Source of the DNA: Bacillota bacterium
GTDB taxonomy: Bacteria; Bacillota; Clostridia; Lachnospirales; Lachnospiraceae
DNA length: 64,000 nucleotides
Direction: 5' to 3'
Assembly (NCBI GenBank): GCA_023407575.1
Contig: JAEYLX010000075.1
Location: 372,001 to 436,000, forward strand
A program made the translations under genes and the position numbers. The notes below the pieces were generated by a model. It had not been told where the DNA came from. It saw only the letters and a list, made by a program, of their open reading frames with translations, and made no database searches. Shown here piece by piece: positions 17,299 to 26,401 of this stretch. The first letter of the stretch is position 1; every line of letters starts with the position of its first letter.

Positions 17299-18003
17299 TC
17301 AGATTTTTCCCCTTTTTTCCTTCACAATGACTACCGTCAGATATCCGCACTCTGGATTCAACTCCTCCAATCCAACAGAAATCTTTTCATTCTCCATACC
17401 GCAATTAGACACAGCAAATACATCATGCTCATTCGCTCTTTTATGTTCCAACAACGCCTGCTTTAATTCCCCAAGCTTGCTTCCCGATTTCATGTAAACT
17501 TTAGTTCCGGGCAACTCTAAGGTATGATCAATATCATAACAGCCGGGTATGATGTGTATTTCCTCTTTATTATCTGCCAAAGGAACTCCAAGAACTGCTG
17601 CTGCAGCACAAAACGAAGGTATTCCATTTATCACGACGGCATTTCCTTCATTTGCAATTACCCTGTTATGAATATAGCTGTAGGTCGAATATACTGTAGG
17701 ATCACCAATGACCAGGAATGCAATATTTTTATCCTGTTCTAAAAGCTGATTTATCCGATTATAGATTTCATCATGCACCTTTTTTAACTCTGCTTTATTC
17801 ATAATCATAGGGAAGGGCATACAGAGAATTTCTTTTGTATTAATTTCCGGATATACCTCCTGTACAATCTTGTAGGCATAACATTCCTCTTTGGTTTCGG
17901 TGGGAAGTATGATGATATCACTTTCTTTGATGCACCTTAATGCCTTCAAGGTTAATAATTCCGGATCTCCTGGACCAACTCCTACTCCATATAAAACACT
18001 CAT
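17299..18003 (-). CDS. cbiL: Cobalt-factor II / precorrin-2 C20-methyltransferase
   Basis: A tetrapyrrole methylase of about 234 residues that methylates C20 using S-adenosylmethionine. It has the P-loop-like start VLYGVGVGPGDPELLTLKAL, the segment FLVIGDPTVYSTYSYI and GIPSFCAAAAVLGVPLA, which are diagnostic of this family. I chose the ATG at 18003; an in-frame TTG at 18015 is too close to the AAAGG site. It is also called CobI in the aerobic pathway. Confidence 0.92.
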   Translation of the reverse strand: MSVLYGVGVGPGDPELLTLKALRCIKESDIIILPTETKEECYAYKIVQEVYPEINTKEILCMPFPMIMNKAELKKVHDEIYNRINQLLEQDKNIAFLVIGDPTVYSTYSYIHNRVIANEGNAVVINGIPSFCAAAAVLGVPLADNKEEIHIIPGCYDIDHTLELPGTKVYMKSGSKLGELKQALLEHKRANEHDVFAVSNCGMENEKISVGLEELNPECGYLTVVIVKEKRGKI

Positions 18004-18069
18004 ATTTACTGTCAACCTTTCTAATTGCTAACCTGTGCAAAACACACCTGTTTTAAAATTACAATCTTT

Positions 18070-18849
18070 TTAGCCTATTGCAGCTTTCAGATGCTGGATA
18101 TATATATTGCGAACAGCCTCATACTCACCTATTCCTTTTAGAATACACTCGGGCCGATAACCTTCTTCTATTAATAATGCAGCAAAGGAATCCTCTTCCC
18201 CTGCCATGTCGTTGGTAGCATGATCTCCGGCTACAAGCATAAAAGGCAACAATAACACCCGTCCTCTCATTGAGCTTACCACATTCAAACGACCTATAAC
18301 CTCTTCAATTGTGATACTCCCTTCCACCGTTGCAAGGTAAATATCTCTCCCTGACACAGCCCTAAGCTCTGTCTCCAACAACTCATAGCTGCTGTCCGCC
18401 TCATGGGAGGATCCATGCCCCATAAAAATTACCGGGTCATTCTTTGCTGTCTGTTTTATCTCCTGCCATAGGGCATTAGCTGTAAGCTTATAATCCTTCT
18501 CGCCTTCTAAAAGTGCATTTGCAATGCTAATTTCATGAAATAAATGACTTTCTGCTTTAATTTCCTGTTTCATTAAGTTGTTTTCTATTCCATCGATAAT
18601 ATGGGTTGGCAGCACCACAACCTTTGTAATACCATCTGCCTCCATTTGTTTTAATGCTTCTTTTGTACTTAATACGGTGATATGATCCCGTTCCTTTAAA
18701 ATACTTCTCACCTTATTACTGGAATAAGCCTGATAAATACTCCAGTCAGGGAAGTTATCCCTGACTGTTTCTGCTAATTTTTCAATATTCTTTTCTCTGG
18801 TTTCTTTATAGGTGGTTCCAAAACTTACAATAAGAATTCCCTGCTTCAT
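18070..18849 (-). CDS. cbiK: Sirohydrochlorin cobaltochelatase
   Basis: A 259-residue class II chelatase that inserts cobalt into sirohydrochlorin to start the anaerobic route. It has ILIVSFGTTYKETREKN at the start, the metal-binding His in FMGHGSSHEADSSYELLE, VEGSITIEEVI, and LLPFMLVAGDHATNDMAGEE, in which the second histidine lies. Its start follows the cbiN stop by three bases. Confidence 0.95.
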   Translation of the reverse strand: MKQGILIVSFGTTYKETREKNIEKLAETVRDNFPDWSIYQAYSSNKVRSILKERDHITVLSTKEALKQMEADGITKVVVLPTHIIDGIENNLMKQEIKAESHLFHEISIANALLEGEKDYKLTANALWQEIKQTAKNDPVIFMGHGSSHEADSSYELLETELRAVSGRDIYLATVEGSITIEEVIGRLNVVSSMRGRVLLLPFMLVAGDHATNDMAGEEDSFAALLIEEGYRPECILKGIGEYEAVRNIYIQHLKAAIG

Positions 18850-18852
18850 TAA

Positions 18853-19170
18853 TTATTCTATCTCCCTACCCTTTGTCCACTTTTTTCGCTCAACCAGACG
18901 TCCCATACAAAAAGCAAGAATACCAACACCAATTCCTGTTTGAAGACAGAAGATCAAGCTTTCCACCTCCCCTGGCAGCTCACCGTTTAACATATTTTCA
19001 AGAACCGGTGTAAACCAAGGGGTATAGCTTCCTGTAATTTCCTCTATCATGACACTGCCTGCATCATCGGAACCTCCGAACTCAGCGCCTTTTAAAGCAA
19101 AGAGAGGTACAAATGCAATTAATACAGAAAGTATGATTAATACAATAACGGTCTTTTTCGTCTTACTCAT
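18853..19170 (-). CDS. cbiN: Cobalt ECF transporter subunit CbiN
   Basis: A 105-residue membrane protein with two hydrophobic helices (about 7-27 and 76-93) around the extracytoplasmic segment GAEFGGSDDAGSVMIEEITG, which is the family signature. It works with CbiM for cobalt import. It has a GGAGGTAAAATAAG ribosome site and lies next to cbiM. Confidence 0.93.
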   Translation of the reverse strand: MSKTKKTVIVLIILSVLIAFVPLFALKGAEFGGSDDAGSVMIEEITGSYTPWFTPVLENMLNGELPGEVESLIFCLQTGIGVGILAFCMGRLVERKKWTKGREIE

Positions 19171-19171
19171 C

Positions 19172-19921
19172 TTATTTTACCTCCTTAAATGTACGTAGTG
19201 TTTTCAGTTCAGGCTGTGCATAAGTTTCCAATGCAATCACAATTAAAACAGTAAGTATACCTTCCAGAATTGCTAGAGGGAGCTGTGTTGGTGCGAATAC
19301 ACCTAAGAACTTTTCCAGTGATAACATAACCCCACCCTCAGAAGCTGGATAAGCAAGTGCAAGCTGGAAGCTGGTTACACAATAGGTAAAGATATCCCCT
19401 AAAAAGGCGGCCAGAAAAATCCCTACCTTACGGTTTACCTTAGATTTCTTACAAATGATATAGATTGCGTAACTAAGAAAAGGTCCTGCAATTGCCATGG
19501 AGAAGGTATTAGTACCTAAGGTAGTCAGTCCGCCATGTGCTAATAAAATTGCTTGGAAAATCAAAACAATGATACCAAGAATGCTTACGGTTGCAGGTCC
19601 AAATAAAATAGCTCCTAACCCTGTTCCTGTCATATGGGAACAACTGCCGGTTACCGAAGGAATTTTTAAAGATGAGATTACAAAAATAAATGCTCCAGCC
19701 ATTGCCAACAAGGTAATATTCTTTCTGTTCTCCATCAAATTCTTTTTAATTGCAAGAAAACCAGCAACTAAAAAGGGAATGCACAATACTCCCCAGCCAA
19801 TGCTAAACTGTGGAGAAAGATAACCCTCCATAATGTGCATTGCATTAGCAATTGGGGTAAAACTCAAACTCACCGACAGGATTGCAAGAATTGCAATCAG
19901 TTTCTTTTGTTTCTTTGTCAT
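19172..19921 (-). CDS. cbiM: Cobalt ECF transporter substrate-binding subunit CbiM
   Basis: A 249-residue integral membrane protein with an N-terminal leader (about 1-26) ending at NAMHIMEGYL. The exposed Met-His N terminus is the known metal-binding element of CbiM. KIPSVTGSCSHMTGTGLGAI and AHGGLTTLGTNTFSMAIAGP are conserved. It forms the specificity unit with CbiN and the CbiQ/CbiO energising module encoded just upstream. Confidence 0.96.
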   Translation of the reverse strand: MTKKQKKLIAILAILSVSLSFTPIANAMHIMEGYLSPQFSIGWGVLCIPFLVAGFLAIKKNLMENRKNITLLAMAGAFIFVISSLKIPSVTGSCSHMTGTGLGAILFGPATVSILGIIVLIFQAILLAHGGLTTLGTNTFSMAIAGPFLSYAIYIICKKSKVNRKVGIFLAAFLGDIFTYCVTSFQLALAYPASEGGVMLSLEKFLGVFAPTQLPLAILEGILTVLIVIALETYAQPELKTLRTFKEVK

Positions 19922-19945
19922 AATCGTATCCTCCCGTTTATTATT

Positions 19946-20767
19946 TTAAAAGAGCAGCTCGAATTCCTTTAAATTCTTTGGAATTTCAGCTCTAGCTTTT
20001 ACAATTCCTTTTTGCAGCAATAACTCATAGATCTGAAGGTACGTCGGCTTTTTTAGATTTGCTTTTCTAAGTAAATCTTCATCCCCAAAAATAGACTCCG
20101 GTGTTCCATCACCAATTAGTCGTCCATCACAAAAAACCAAGATGCGTTCAGCAAAGCGAAAAGCAAAATCCACATCATGAGTAGAAAGCAAAATTGTTTT
20201 TCCGGCCTCATCCATTTTATTTAAAACCTCTTCCAACATACTTGCACTTACCGGGTCAAGGGATGCTGTAGGTTCATCAAAGATAATTACATCTGAATCC
20301 ATCGCAAGAATATCTGCAATGCTGACTCTCTTTTTCTCTCCCCCACTTAGATAATGAGGTGGGCGATCTACATAAGCTTCTAGATTCATTTCCTTAATTG
20401 CATACAAGGTTCTCTGCTCCACTTCCTCTCTGGGAAGCTTCATATTCATAGGACCAAAGGCAACTTCTGCCTTAACTGTGGATGCTATAATTTGATGATC
20501 TGCTTCTTGAAAGACAATCCCAACATTTTTTCGCAATACGTTCTTATTCTTTTTCTGAATGCTCTCACCACGATATATGATTTCACCCGAACTTGGTTCT
20601 CTTACGCCATTTAGATTTAGAAAAAAGGTAGACTTTCCAGCTCCATTTGCCCCAAGCACTGCAATCTTTTCCTTGCTATAAATCGAAACACTTAGATTAT
20701 CTATAACCCTTTTCTCTTTTTCATAGGAAAATACCAGTTGATTTACCTCCAGAATTTTCTCCCTCAT
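19946..20767 (-). CDS. cbiO: Cobalt ECF transporter ATPase CbiO
   Basis: A 273-residue ABC ATPase. It contains Walker A GANGAGKST, the Q-loop VGIVFQEADHQI, the signature LSGGEKKRVSIADILAM and Walker B DVIIFDEPTASLDP. The start overlaps the end of cbiQ by four bases (ATGA), and AAGGAG lies within cbiQ. It powers cobalt uptake with CbiQ, CbiM and CbiN. Confidence 0.95.
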   Translation of the reverse strand: MREKILEVNQLVFSYEKEKRVIDNLSVSIYSKEKIAVLGANGAGKSTFFLNLNGVREPSSGEIIYRGESIQKKNKNVLRKNVGIVFQEADHQIIASTVKAEVAFGPMNMKLPREEVEQRTLYAIKEMNLEAYVDRPPHYLSGGEKKRVSIADILAMDSDVIIFDEPTASLDPVSASMLEEVLNKMDEAGKTILLSTHDVDFAFRFAERILVFCDGRLIGDGTPESIFGDEDLLRKANLKKPTYLQIYELLLQKGIVKARAEIPKNLKEFELLF

Positions 20768-21555
20768 AAGCTAAACTCCTTCCACATGCAAGAGATAAGT
20801 AATACAAGATATACCCCAGCAATTAATAGCTGATTCACAGTAAGCTCCCTCTTTTCCTCCCAGAACCTTAAGCTGCCTTCATACCCCCTGGCTTCCATTG
20901 CATCATAATACAGATCAGCCTTCTTTATAGATAACACAAGCAGGGTTGCAATTTCACTGCTAAAGGTACGAAAGGAAGTCCTTAGGTCGCAATAACCAAG
21001 TCTTGAAGCGGAAGCGTCCTTTTGCTGTTGCTTGATTTCTGATAAAATAAATATGTACCTATAAATGAGATACATAAGCTCCAATATAATCTCTGGCACA
21101 CGAATTTTTCGAAATACAGAGATTATTTCACCCATCGGTGTCGAGAGAGTCATCACATATAGCGCACTAACCGCAGCAAAGGCCTTTAAAACTGTACTTA
21201 ATGCCAAATCAAAACTTGCCTTGGTAATATAAAGCCTTGTCCACAAAAATTTAATATCAAATAGGGTATCTGTCTCCTGTCCAAATTGAACCAGAATTGT
21301 AACACCGCCAAGTAAAATAAAAGCTGCTGGAATAAGCATCAGGTGATAATAATCTCTTGCATCAATATTCGCTAAAAATAAGCTGACAAAAATCATATAG
21401 CTTAGGGTTATCAATGAGACACTTAGAGAATTAGCTGCAATCACGGTTATAAGGCTGCCCACGGAAAATATTACTTTAAATGAGGTATTCCAACTGCTTA
21501 TTCCCGAGTGATAGGAATAGTAATCAATTGATACATGTCTATGAATTTTACTCAC
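20764..21555 (-). CDS. cbiQ: Cobalt ECF transporter transmembrane subunit CbiQ
   Basis: A 263-residue membrane protein with about five hydrophobic helices and the coupling motif EIKQQQKDASASRLG followed by the conserved Ala-Arg-Gly motif at MEARGYEG, which contact CbiO. It uses a GTG start at 21555 with GGAGAGGAAA upstream. It is the first of the four transporter genes. Confidence 0.94.
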   Translation of the reverse strand: MSKIHRHVSIDYYSYHSGISSWNTSFKVIFSVGSLITVIAANSLSVSLITLSYMIFVSLFLANIDARDYYHLMLIPAAFILLGGVTILVQFGQETDTLFDIKFLWTRLYITKASFDLALSTVLKAFAAVSALYVMTLSTPMGEIISVFRKIRVPEIILELMYLIYRYIFILSEIKQQQKDASASRLGYCDLRTSFRTFSSEIATLLVLSIKKADLYYDAMEARGYEGSLRFWEEKRELTVNQLLIAGVYLVLLISCMWKEFSL

Positions 21556-21687
21556 TTTCCTCTCCCCCTTATAGCAATCTATTTATTACTGCCTGATGCT
21601 ATTTTGCTTTGATACTTAATTCGTAATATTACACGACTATATTCCCATAACAGTAATTTATAGTATCTTATATATTTACCTATTGAT

Positions 21688-23745
21688 TTATAGGACAGGA
21701 CTTACTCTAGATTGCTCTCCTGCGAAATGAAAGGATATAATATACACCGGATTCTCCGCCTGCATCATATGATACCTTCCAACCTCATGTGCCCTATTCA
21801 CCTGCACTTGAACAATGTCAACCTTTGTCACCGGCAATATCTCTGTTAGCTTCATTACTTCCTGCATGGTTTCCAGGGTAATTGCATTAATAACCACACG
21901 AAGTTCAGGATTTTTCTGATACAGTAATTCCAGAATTTCATTCAAATTCCCACTGCTCCCGCCGATAAAGGCATGAGTAGGAGTGGGTAGCAGCTTCAAT
22001 ACTTCCGGTGCCACTCCTTCTACTAGCGTTATGTTATTTAATCCAACCCGAGCACGATTCTTCTCAATAAGGTGAACCGCTTCCTGCTTCTTCTCAATTG
22101 CATATACCTGGACACGATCCGATAATCTTGCACACTCAATAGCAATGGAGCCTGTCCCACTGCCAATATCGTAGAGTATGGCTTCCTCATATAGCCCCAG
22201 CTTACAGATTGATATTTCACGGACTTCCTCCTTAGTCATTGGCACTTTATCCCGAATAAAGGCTGAATCTGGTAATCCATGTGTTAGATAGTCCCTTACA
22301 ACACCTTTATTTTCTATAAAGCAAGAATAAAGACCTTCCTGCTCAAGCTTTAAACATTCCTCTGGTCTAATTGATAAAATTCTCTCCTCTGGATAAGAAA
22401 GCTGATAACCAATGTGAAGCTTTACCTCTGACAAACCTTCCTGCAATAACCTTAAACCAAGATTTTTAATATCCGCTAAACCGGAGGTAAGTAGATAGAT
22501 TTTCTTGTTTCGTTTCACAGCCTCTAACACATTCCCCACACGCCCATGGATACTTATAATGGTCGCATCCTGCCAGCTAATACCAACTTTTGAAGAAAGA
22601 TAAGAAATGGATGAAATACCGGGATAGATTCTTACATCAGCATCCAAGTCTCCAGTGGATATCTCCTGGTTCAAAGCCTCGTACATCTTATCCGTTCCAC
22701 TATAAAAGCCGGTATCTCCAGAAAAGAGAATAACAATGTTTCTTTCCTTGGACTTATCCTGTTGCTCCCATCCCTTCTTCTTAAGAAAGGGAAGGATATC
22801 CACTGCTTGATAATAAGGTAATTTAACAGCGCGACTTGAAACTCCCTCTAACAGTCTGTTCGCTCCAAAGATAACCTCTGCGTTATGAATTAACTGTTCC
22901 GCTTCTCTTGTAAGTAACGATTGGTTCCCCATTCCAATACCAATTAAGGAAATTTGCATCCGTTCCTGTACGTTCAGCATTTTCCCTGATAGCATCTCTA
23001 TTTCCTTGCAGACACCTTCAAAGGAATAACCTTCTTCTTTCTCTGGGTTGCCAATTATCATTGTCTTAATACCTGTGTTTTTAGCAGCCAGTAACTTTTC
23101 AATTAGTCCACCAGTAATTCCACTTTCCTTCGTTACCAGATAACTTATGTTATACTGCTTTATCATGGCTTCATTCATTTCTACGGTAAATGGTCCCTGG
23201 AGGGCAAGAATCTGTTTGCCCGTAAGGCCATTATCATAGCAAAGAGAAATACTTTCGAGCCCTGGTAACACTCTTGCATATAGCCTGGAGGAAAGTTCTT
23301 GCTTACTGCTATATACAGATAAATCCTTACTTCCTGTGGTTAGTAAAATATTTCCCTGTATAGCAGTTAAAGCTGTGGCACAGGCTTCATTATCCATGAA
23401 ATAAAGGATATCCTTCTGCTCTTCCAAGTCACAATTCGTATTTCTACTTAAACGTAAATAAGGTATCGAAAGATTCTTCATACTTTTTTTAATATTTTCG
23501 GAAACCAACGTTGCAAAGGGGTGCGTAGCATCCACCACGGCAAGATAATTACCTTCGGTGATAAATTGTCTCATCTCATCTGAGTTCATTCTACCTGTGC
23601 GAATCGTTAGTCCTGGCTTACCTTCCATGACCTGCTCTCCGTACTCCGTGGCTACACAGACGGTACAGTTAATTTTATTCTTGCTTAGGCCTTCAGCTAA
23701 ACTTCGGCCTTCCGTAGTTCCTGCAAATATCAACACCTGCTTCAT
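21688..23745 (-). CDS. CbiJ-CbiE-CbiT fusion (precorrin-6A reductase and precorrin-6B/7 methyltransferases)
   Basis: A 685-residue trifunctional protein. Residues ~1-255 are CbiJ, the NADH-dependent cobalt-precorrin-6A reductase (FAGTTEGRSLAEGL, VVDATHPFAT, TTGSKDL). Residues ~264-460 are CbiE, the C5 methyltransferase (ISLIGIGMGNQSLLTREA, FSGDTGFYSG). Residues ~480-685 are CbiT, the C15 methyltransferase/decarboxylase with a Rossmann SAM site (LYDIGSGTGSIAIECA) and FIGGSSGNLNEI. The CbiE-CbiT pair is often fused as CobL. Here CbiJ is added in front. Its start overlaps cbiH by four bases. Confidence 0.93.
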   Translation of the reverse strand: MKQVLIFAGTTEGRSLAEGLSKNKINCTVCVATEYGEQVMEGKPGLTIRTGRMNSDEMRQFITEGNYLAVVDATHPFATLVSENIKKSMKNLSIPYLRLSRNTNCDLEEQKDILYFMDNEACATALTAIQGNILLTTGSKDLSVYSSKQELSSRLYARVLPGLESISLCYDNGLTGKQILALQGPFTVEMNEAMIKQYNISYLVTKESGITGGLIEKLLAAKNTGIKTMIIGNPEKEEGYSFEGVCKEIEMLSGKMLNVQERMQISLIGIGMGNQSLLTREAEQLIHNAEVIFGANRLLEGVSSRAVKLPYYQAVDILPFLKKKGWEQQDKSKERNIVILFSGDTGFYSGTDKMYEALNQEISTGDLDADVRIYPGISSISYLSSKVGISWQDATIISIHGRVGNVLEAVKRNKKIYLLTSGLADIKNLGLRLLQEGLSEVKLHIGYQLSYPEERILSIRPEECLKLEQEGLYSCFIENKGVVRDYLTHGLPDSAFIRDKVPMTKEEVREISICKLGLYEEAILYDIGSGTGSIAIECARLSDRVQVYAIEKKQEAVHLIEKNRARVGLNNITLVEGVAPEVLKLLPTPTHAFIGGSSGNLNEILELLYQKNPELRVVINAITLETMQEVMKLTEILPVTKVDIVQVQVNRAHEVGRYHMMQAENPVYIISFHFAGEQSRVSPVL

Positions 23746-24476
23746 AGCTGATATCCCCTTTTTGTCACTAATTTACCATTCTGAAGCAAGGTCTGTGAAT
23801 TCCCAATGAACACTGTAGTGAACATATTAACCTGTTCTTCTCTTAATTCCTTTAATGTACAAGTTACAGTTTTTGTACCTTCCCTGCCTATGTTCTCTAT
23901 GTATCCGCAGCTTCTGCTCTCTTCCAAATATTCCAGTAAGATATCACAAGCTCTCTTTAAATAATCTGCTCTTTTATGACTGGAAGGATTGTAGAGTGCG
24001 ATACAGAAATCACCCTTTGCTGCAGCTGTTAATCTTCGTTCTATCAGCTCCCAGGGAGTTAATAAATCGCTTAAGCTTATAACACAATAATCATGATTTA
24101 AAGGTGCTCCAAGACAGGCAGCTCCGCTGTTTGCCGCTGTTATTCCAGGAATAATCGTAAGTTCACAATCCGGGTAATCGTTAACAAGTTCGTACATTAA
24201 GGAAGCCATCCCATATACCCCGGCATCCCCGCTGCAAATCATCGCAACTGTTTTTCCTTTTATTGCTTCCTCAAAGCACATCCTGCACCGTTCCGTCTCT
24301 TTTCTCATAGGAGTTGACAAAAACTCCTTATCTGAAAATCTTTCCCCCAGAAGCTCCAGGTAAACGGTATATCCAATAATGGTATCGCATGCCTCCAATA
24401 CCTGTATTGCTTGAACTGTCATCATTTCCTCGACACCCGGTCCGATTCCGACTACATATATCTTATGTTTCATCAA
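23742..24476 (-). CDS. cbiH: Cobalt-precorrin-3B C17-methyltransferase
   Basis: A 244-residue tetrapyrrole methylase that methylates C17 with ring contraction. It begins IYVVGIGPGVEEMMTVQAIQ and has CSGDAGVYGMASLMYE, GITAANSGAACLGAPLNHDY and YNPSSHKRADYLKRA, which fit the CbiH/CobJ family. Its start overlaps the end of cbiG by 14 bases. Ring contraction depends on CbiG next to it. Confidence 0.94.
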   Translation of the reverse strand: MMKHKIYVVGIGPGVEEMMTVQAIQVLEACDTIIGYTVYLELLGERFSDKEFLSTPMRKETERCRMCFEEAIKGKTVAMICSGDAGVYGMASLMYELVNDYPDCELTIIPGITAANSGAACLGAPLNHDYCVISLSDLLTPWELIERRLTAAAKGDFCIALYNPSSHKRADYLKRACDILLEYLEESRSCGYIENIGREGTKTVTCTLKELREEQVNMFTTVFIGNSQTLLQNGKLVTKRGYQL

Positions 24477-25524
24477 AGGTTACTTCCCATTTCCTTTCTG
24501 CAATTGCAACTGTAATTCCATTCTCTGCCCACTTTTTTACGATAAGTTTACCGTTTTCACCACAGGCCACTATGGCTGAACGTTCACACACATTATCTAC
24601 CCCAACCTGCTCCGCTACGAAGGCAGAGGATGTAAATTCACCAGGTACCGCTTTTAACTTTTCCTCTGTAAAAGTGAGAAAAGGCAAATTATAATGGTTT
24701 GCTAAACGAATCAGTCCTTCTTCGTCCTTTTTTCGATCAATGGAGGCGAATGCCATAATCGATTCCCAGCGTACACCCATCCACTCTATCTGCCTCTTTA
24801 CTGCTGTTTCTAATTCCGTGTAGGATTTGTTGCGCCTGCAGCCTATACCAATGACATATGCCTTGGGACATAGCTGCAGGTCAGCTTTTTGCCTGTCAAC
24901 CTCAAAAGGAGATATAAGAATCGATACTTTATTCCTTACCGGATAGTCGGTCATGGTTAGTTCCTTCGGTATTACTCCCTTAACTTCACCGGATATTGCA
25001 ATGGTTACTTTCTCTTTGTTAAGAACAGCCGCAGACACTTTTTCAATCCCTTCCCTGTTACAAATATGAAGGTTGTTTTTTTTAGCAAATACGTCCACAG
25101 CAAATAATTTATTTACATCCGTCGCCGTTGTGATTACCGCTGTTGCACCAAGTTTATCCGCCAGGCTACGTGCAAGTTCATTGGCTCCTCCGTAATGTCC
25201 TGATAATATTGGGATTACAAAGCTACCTCCCTCCTCAATGACCAAAACCGGTGGGTCGCTAAGTTTATCTTTTACATAAGGAGAAACAGCCCTTACTGCA
25301 ATTCCACAAGCTCCAATAAAGACGAGTGCTTCTTGCTCTTTAAAATGTTCTTTTGTCCAAGCTGACACCCCTTCTTCTACCTTATGTATTTGTGAGGTTA
25401 ATTTTTGCTTTGTCACGGACGCTTTGGTATATAATGCAACTTCCTGTTCCCTGTCCGCCAATTCTTTTATTTTTAATGATAAATCAACTCCATTAGAGGT
25501 AAAGCTTATTATGCTGATTTTCAT
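24463..25524 (-). CDS. cbiG: Cobalt-precorrin-5A hydrolase
   Basis: A protein of about 353 residues that opens the delta-lactone and releases acetaldehyde in the anaerobic pathway. The N-terminal domain has ALVFIGACGIAVRAVSPYVK and SGHYGGANELARSLADKLGA. The C-terminal domain (after ~220) has VIGIGCRRNKSYTEL and VDNVCERSAIVACGENGKLI. The ATG at 25524 has a GGAGGTAACT site. An in-frame start at 25557 has no comparable site. Confidence 0.94.
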   Translation of the reverse strand: MKISIISFTSNGVDLSLKIKELADREQEVALYTKASVTKQKLTSQIHKVEEGVSAWTKEHFKEQEALVFIGACGIAVRAVSPYVKDKLSDPPVLVIEEGGSFVIPILSGHYGGANELARSLADKLGATAVITTATDVNKLFAVDVFAKKNNLHICNREGIEKVSAAVLNKEKVTIAISGEVKGVIPKELTMTDYPVRNKVSILISPFEVDRQKADLQLCPKAYVIGIGCRRNKSYTELETAVKRQIEWMGVRWESIMAFASIDRKKDEEGLIRLANHYNLPFLTFTEEKLKAVPGEFTSSAFVAEQVGVDNVCERSAIVACGENGKLIVKKWAENGITVAIAERKWEVTFDET

Positions 25525-25641
25525 AGTTACCTCCATTTCGATTCCTATAAACCACAAATGTTGATGTACAAGTCAACAACGTATATTTTGTAATTTGGGT
25601 TTAAAATCCAATATTATTATATAGATTTACAACTTAATAGC

Positions 25642-26400
25642 TCATACTCTTTTCTTTCTGAATTCAGTTTCAAAATCCGGTGCATACAATCTAGACCTTT
25701 CAAACGTCTTAGGTCCAAGAACCTCTCCAATTAAAATTAATGCTGTTTTAGTAATATGATGTTCTTTCGCTGTCTCTGCAAGGGTTTCTATGGTACAGAT
25801 ATAGGTCTCTTCCTCGGGCCAGGTAGCTTTATAAACGATAGCTGCCGGTGTATCCCAGGTATATCCTCCTTTTACTAGCCGGTCCGTTAATTCTTCCAAC
25901 ATCCCCGTACTTAAATAAATTGCCATGGAAGCTCCATGTGCTGCGAAGCTCTCGATACTTTCCTTTTCCGGTACTGGAGTCTTACCTTCCATTCTTGTAA
26001 TAATAAGGCTTTGTGAAATGCTGGGAAGGGTATATTCAAGATTTAAGGACGCTGCTGCACCAAAGCAGGCACTCACCCCCGGACAACTTTCATATTTGAT
26101 ATCCCACTTATCCAGGATATCCATCTGTTCTCTGATTGCTCCATAAATACTAGGATCTCCGGTATGAAGTCTTACTGTATCCTTGCCACTTTGCTCTGCC
26201 AGTTTCATGACTTCAATTACTTCCTCCAATGTCATCTTTGCACTATTATAAATTTCGCAATTCGTTTTAGCGTAAGTTAGCAGCTCTGGGTTTACCAATG
26301 AGCCAGCGTAGATGATAACCTCTGCTTTTTCTAACAACCGCATCCCTCGTACAGTAATTAAATCTACCGCTCCGCTTCCGGCACCAACAAAATAAACCAT
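25642..26400 (-). CDS. cbiF: Cobalt-precorrin-4 C11-methyltransferase
   Basis: A 252-residue tetrapyrrole methylase. It begins VYFVGAGSGAVDLITVRGMR, and RLHTGDPSIYGAIREQMDIL, CPGVSACFGAAASLNLEYTL and MAIYLSTGMLEEL are hallmarks of CbiF/CobM. It follows cbiD with one base between. The gap to cbiG (25525-25641) is AT-rich and empty. Confidence 0.95.
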   Translation of the reverse strand: MVYFVGAGSGAVDLITVRGMRLLEKAEVIIYAGSLVNPELLTYAKTNCEIYNSAKMTLEEVIEVMKLAEQSGKDTVRLHTGDPSIYGAIREQMDILDKWDIKYESCPGVSACFGAAASLNLEYTLPSISQSLIITRMEGKTPVPEKESIESFAAHGASMAIYLSTGMLEELTDRLVKGGYTWDTPAAIVYKATWPEEETYICTIETLAETAKEHHITKTALILIGEVLGPKTFERSRLYAPDFETEFRKKRV

Positions 26401-26401
26401 G

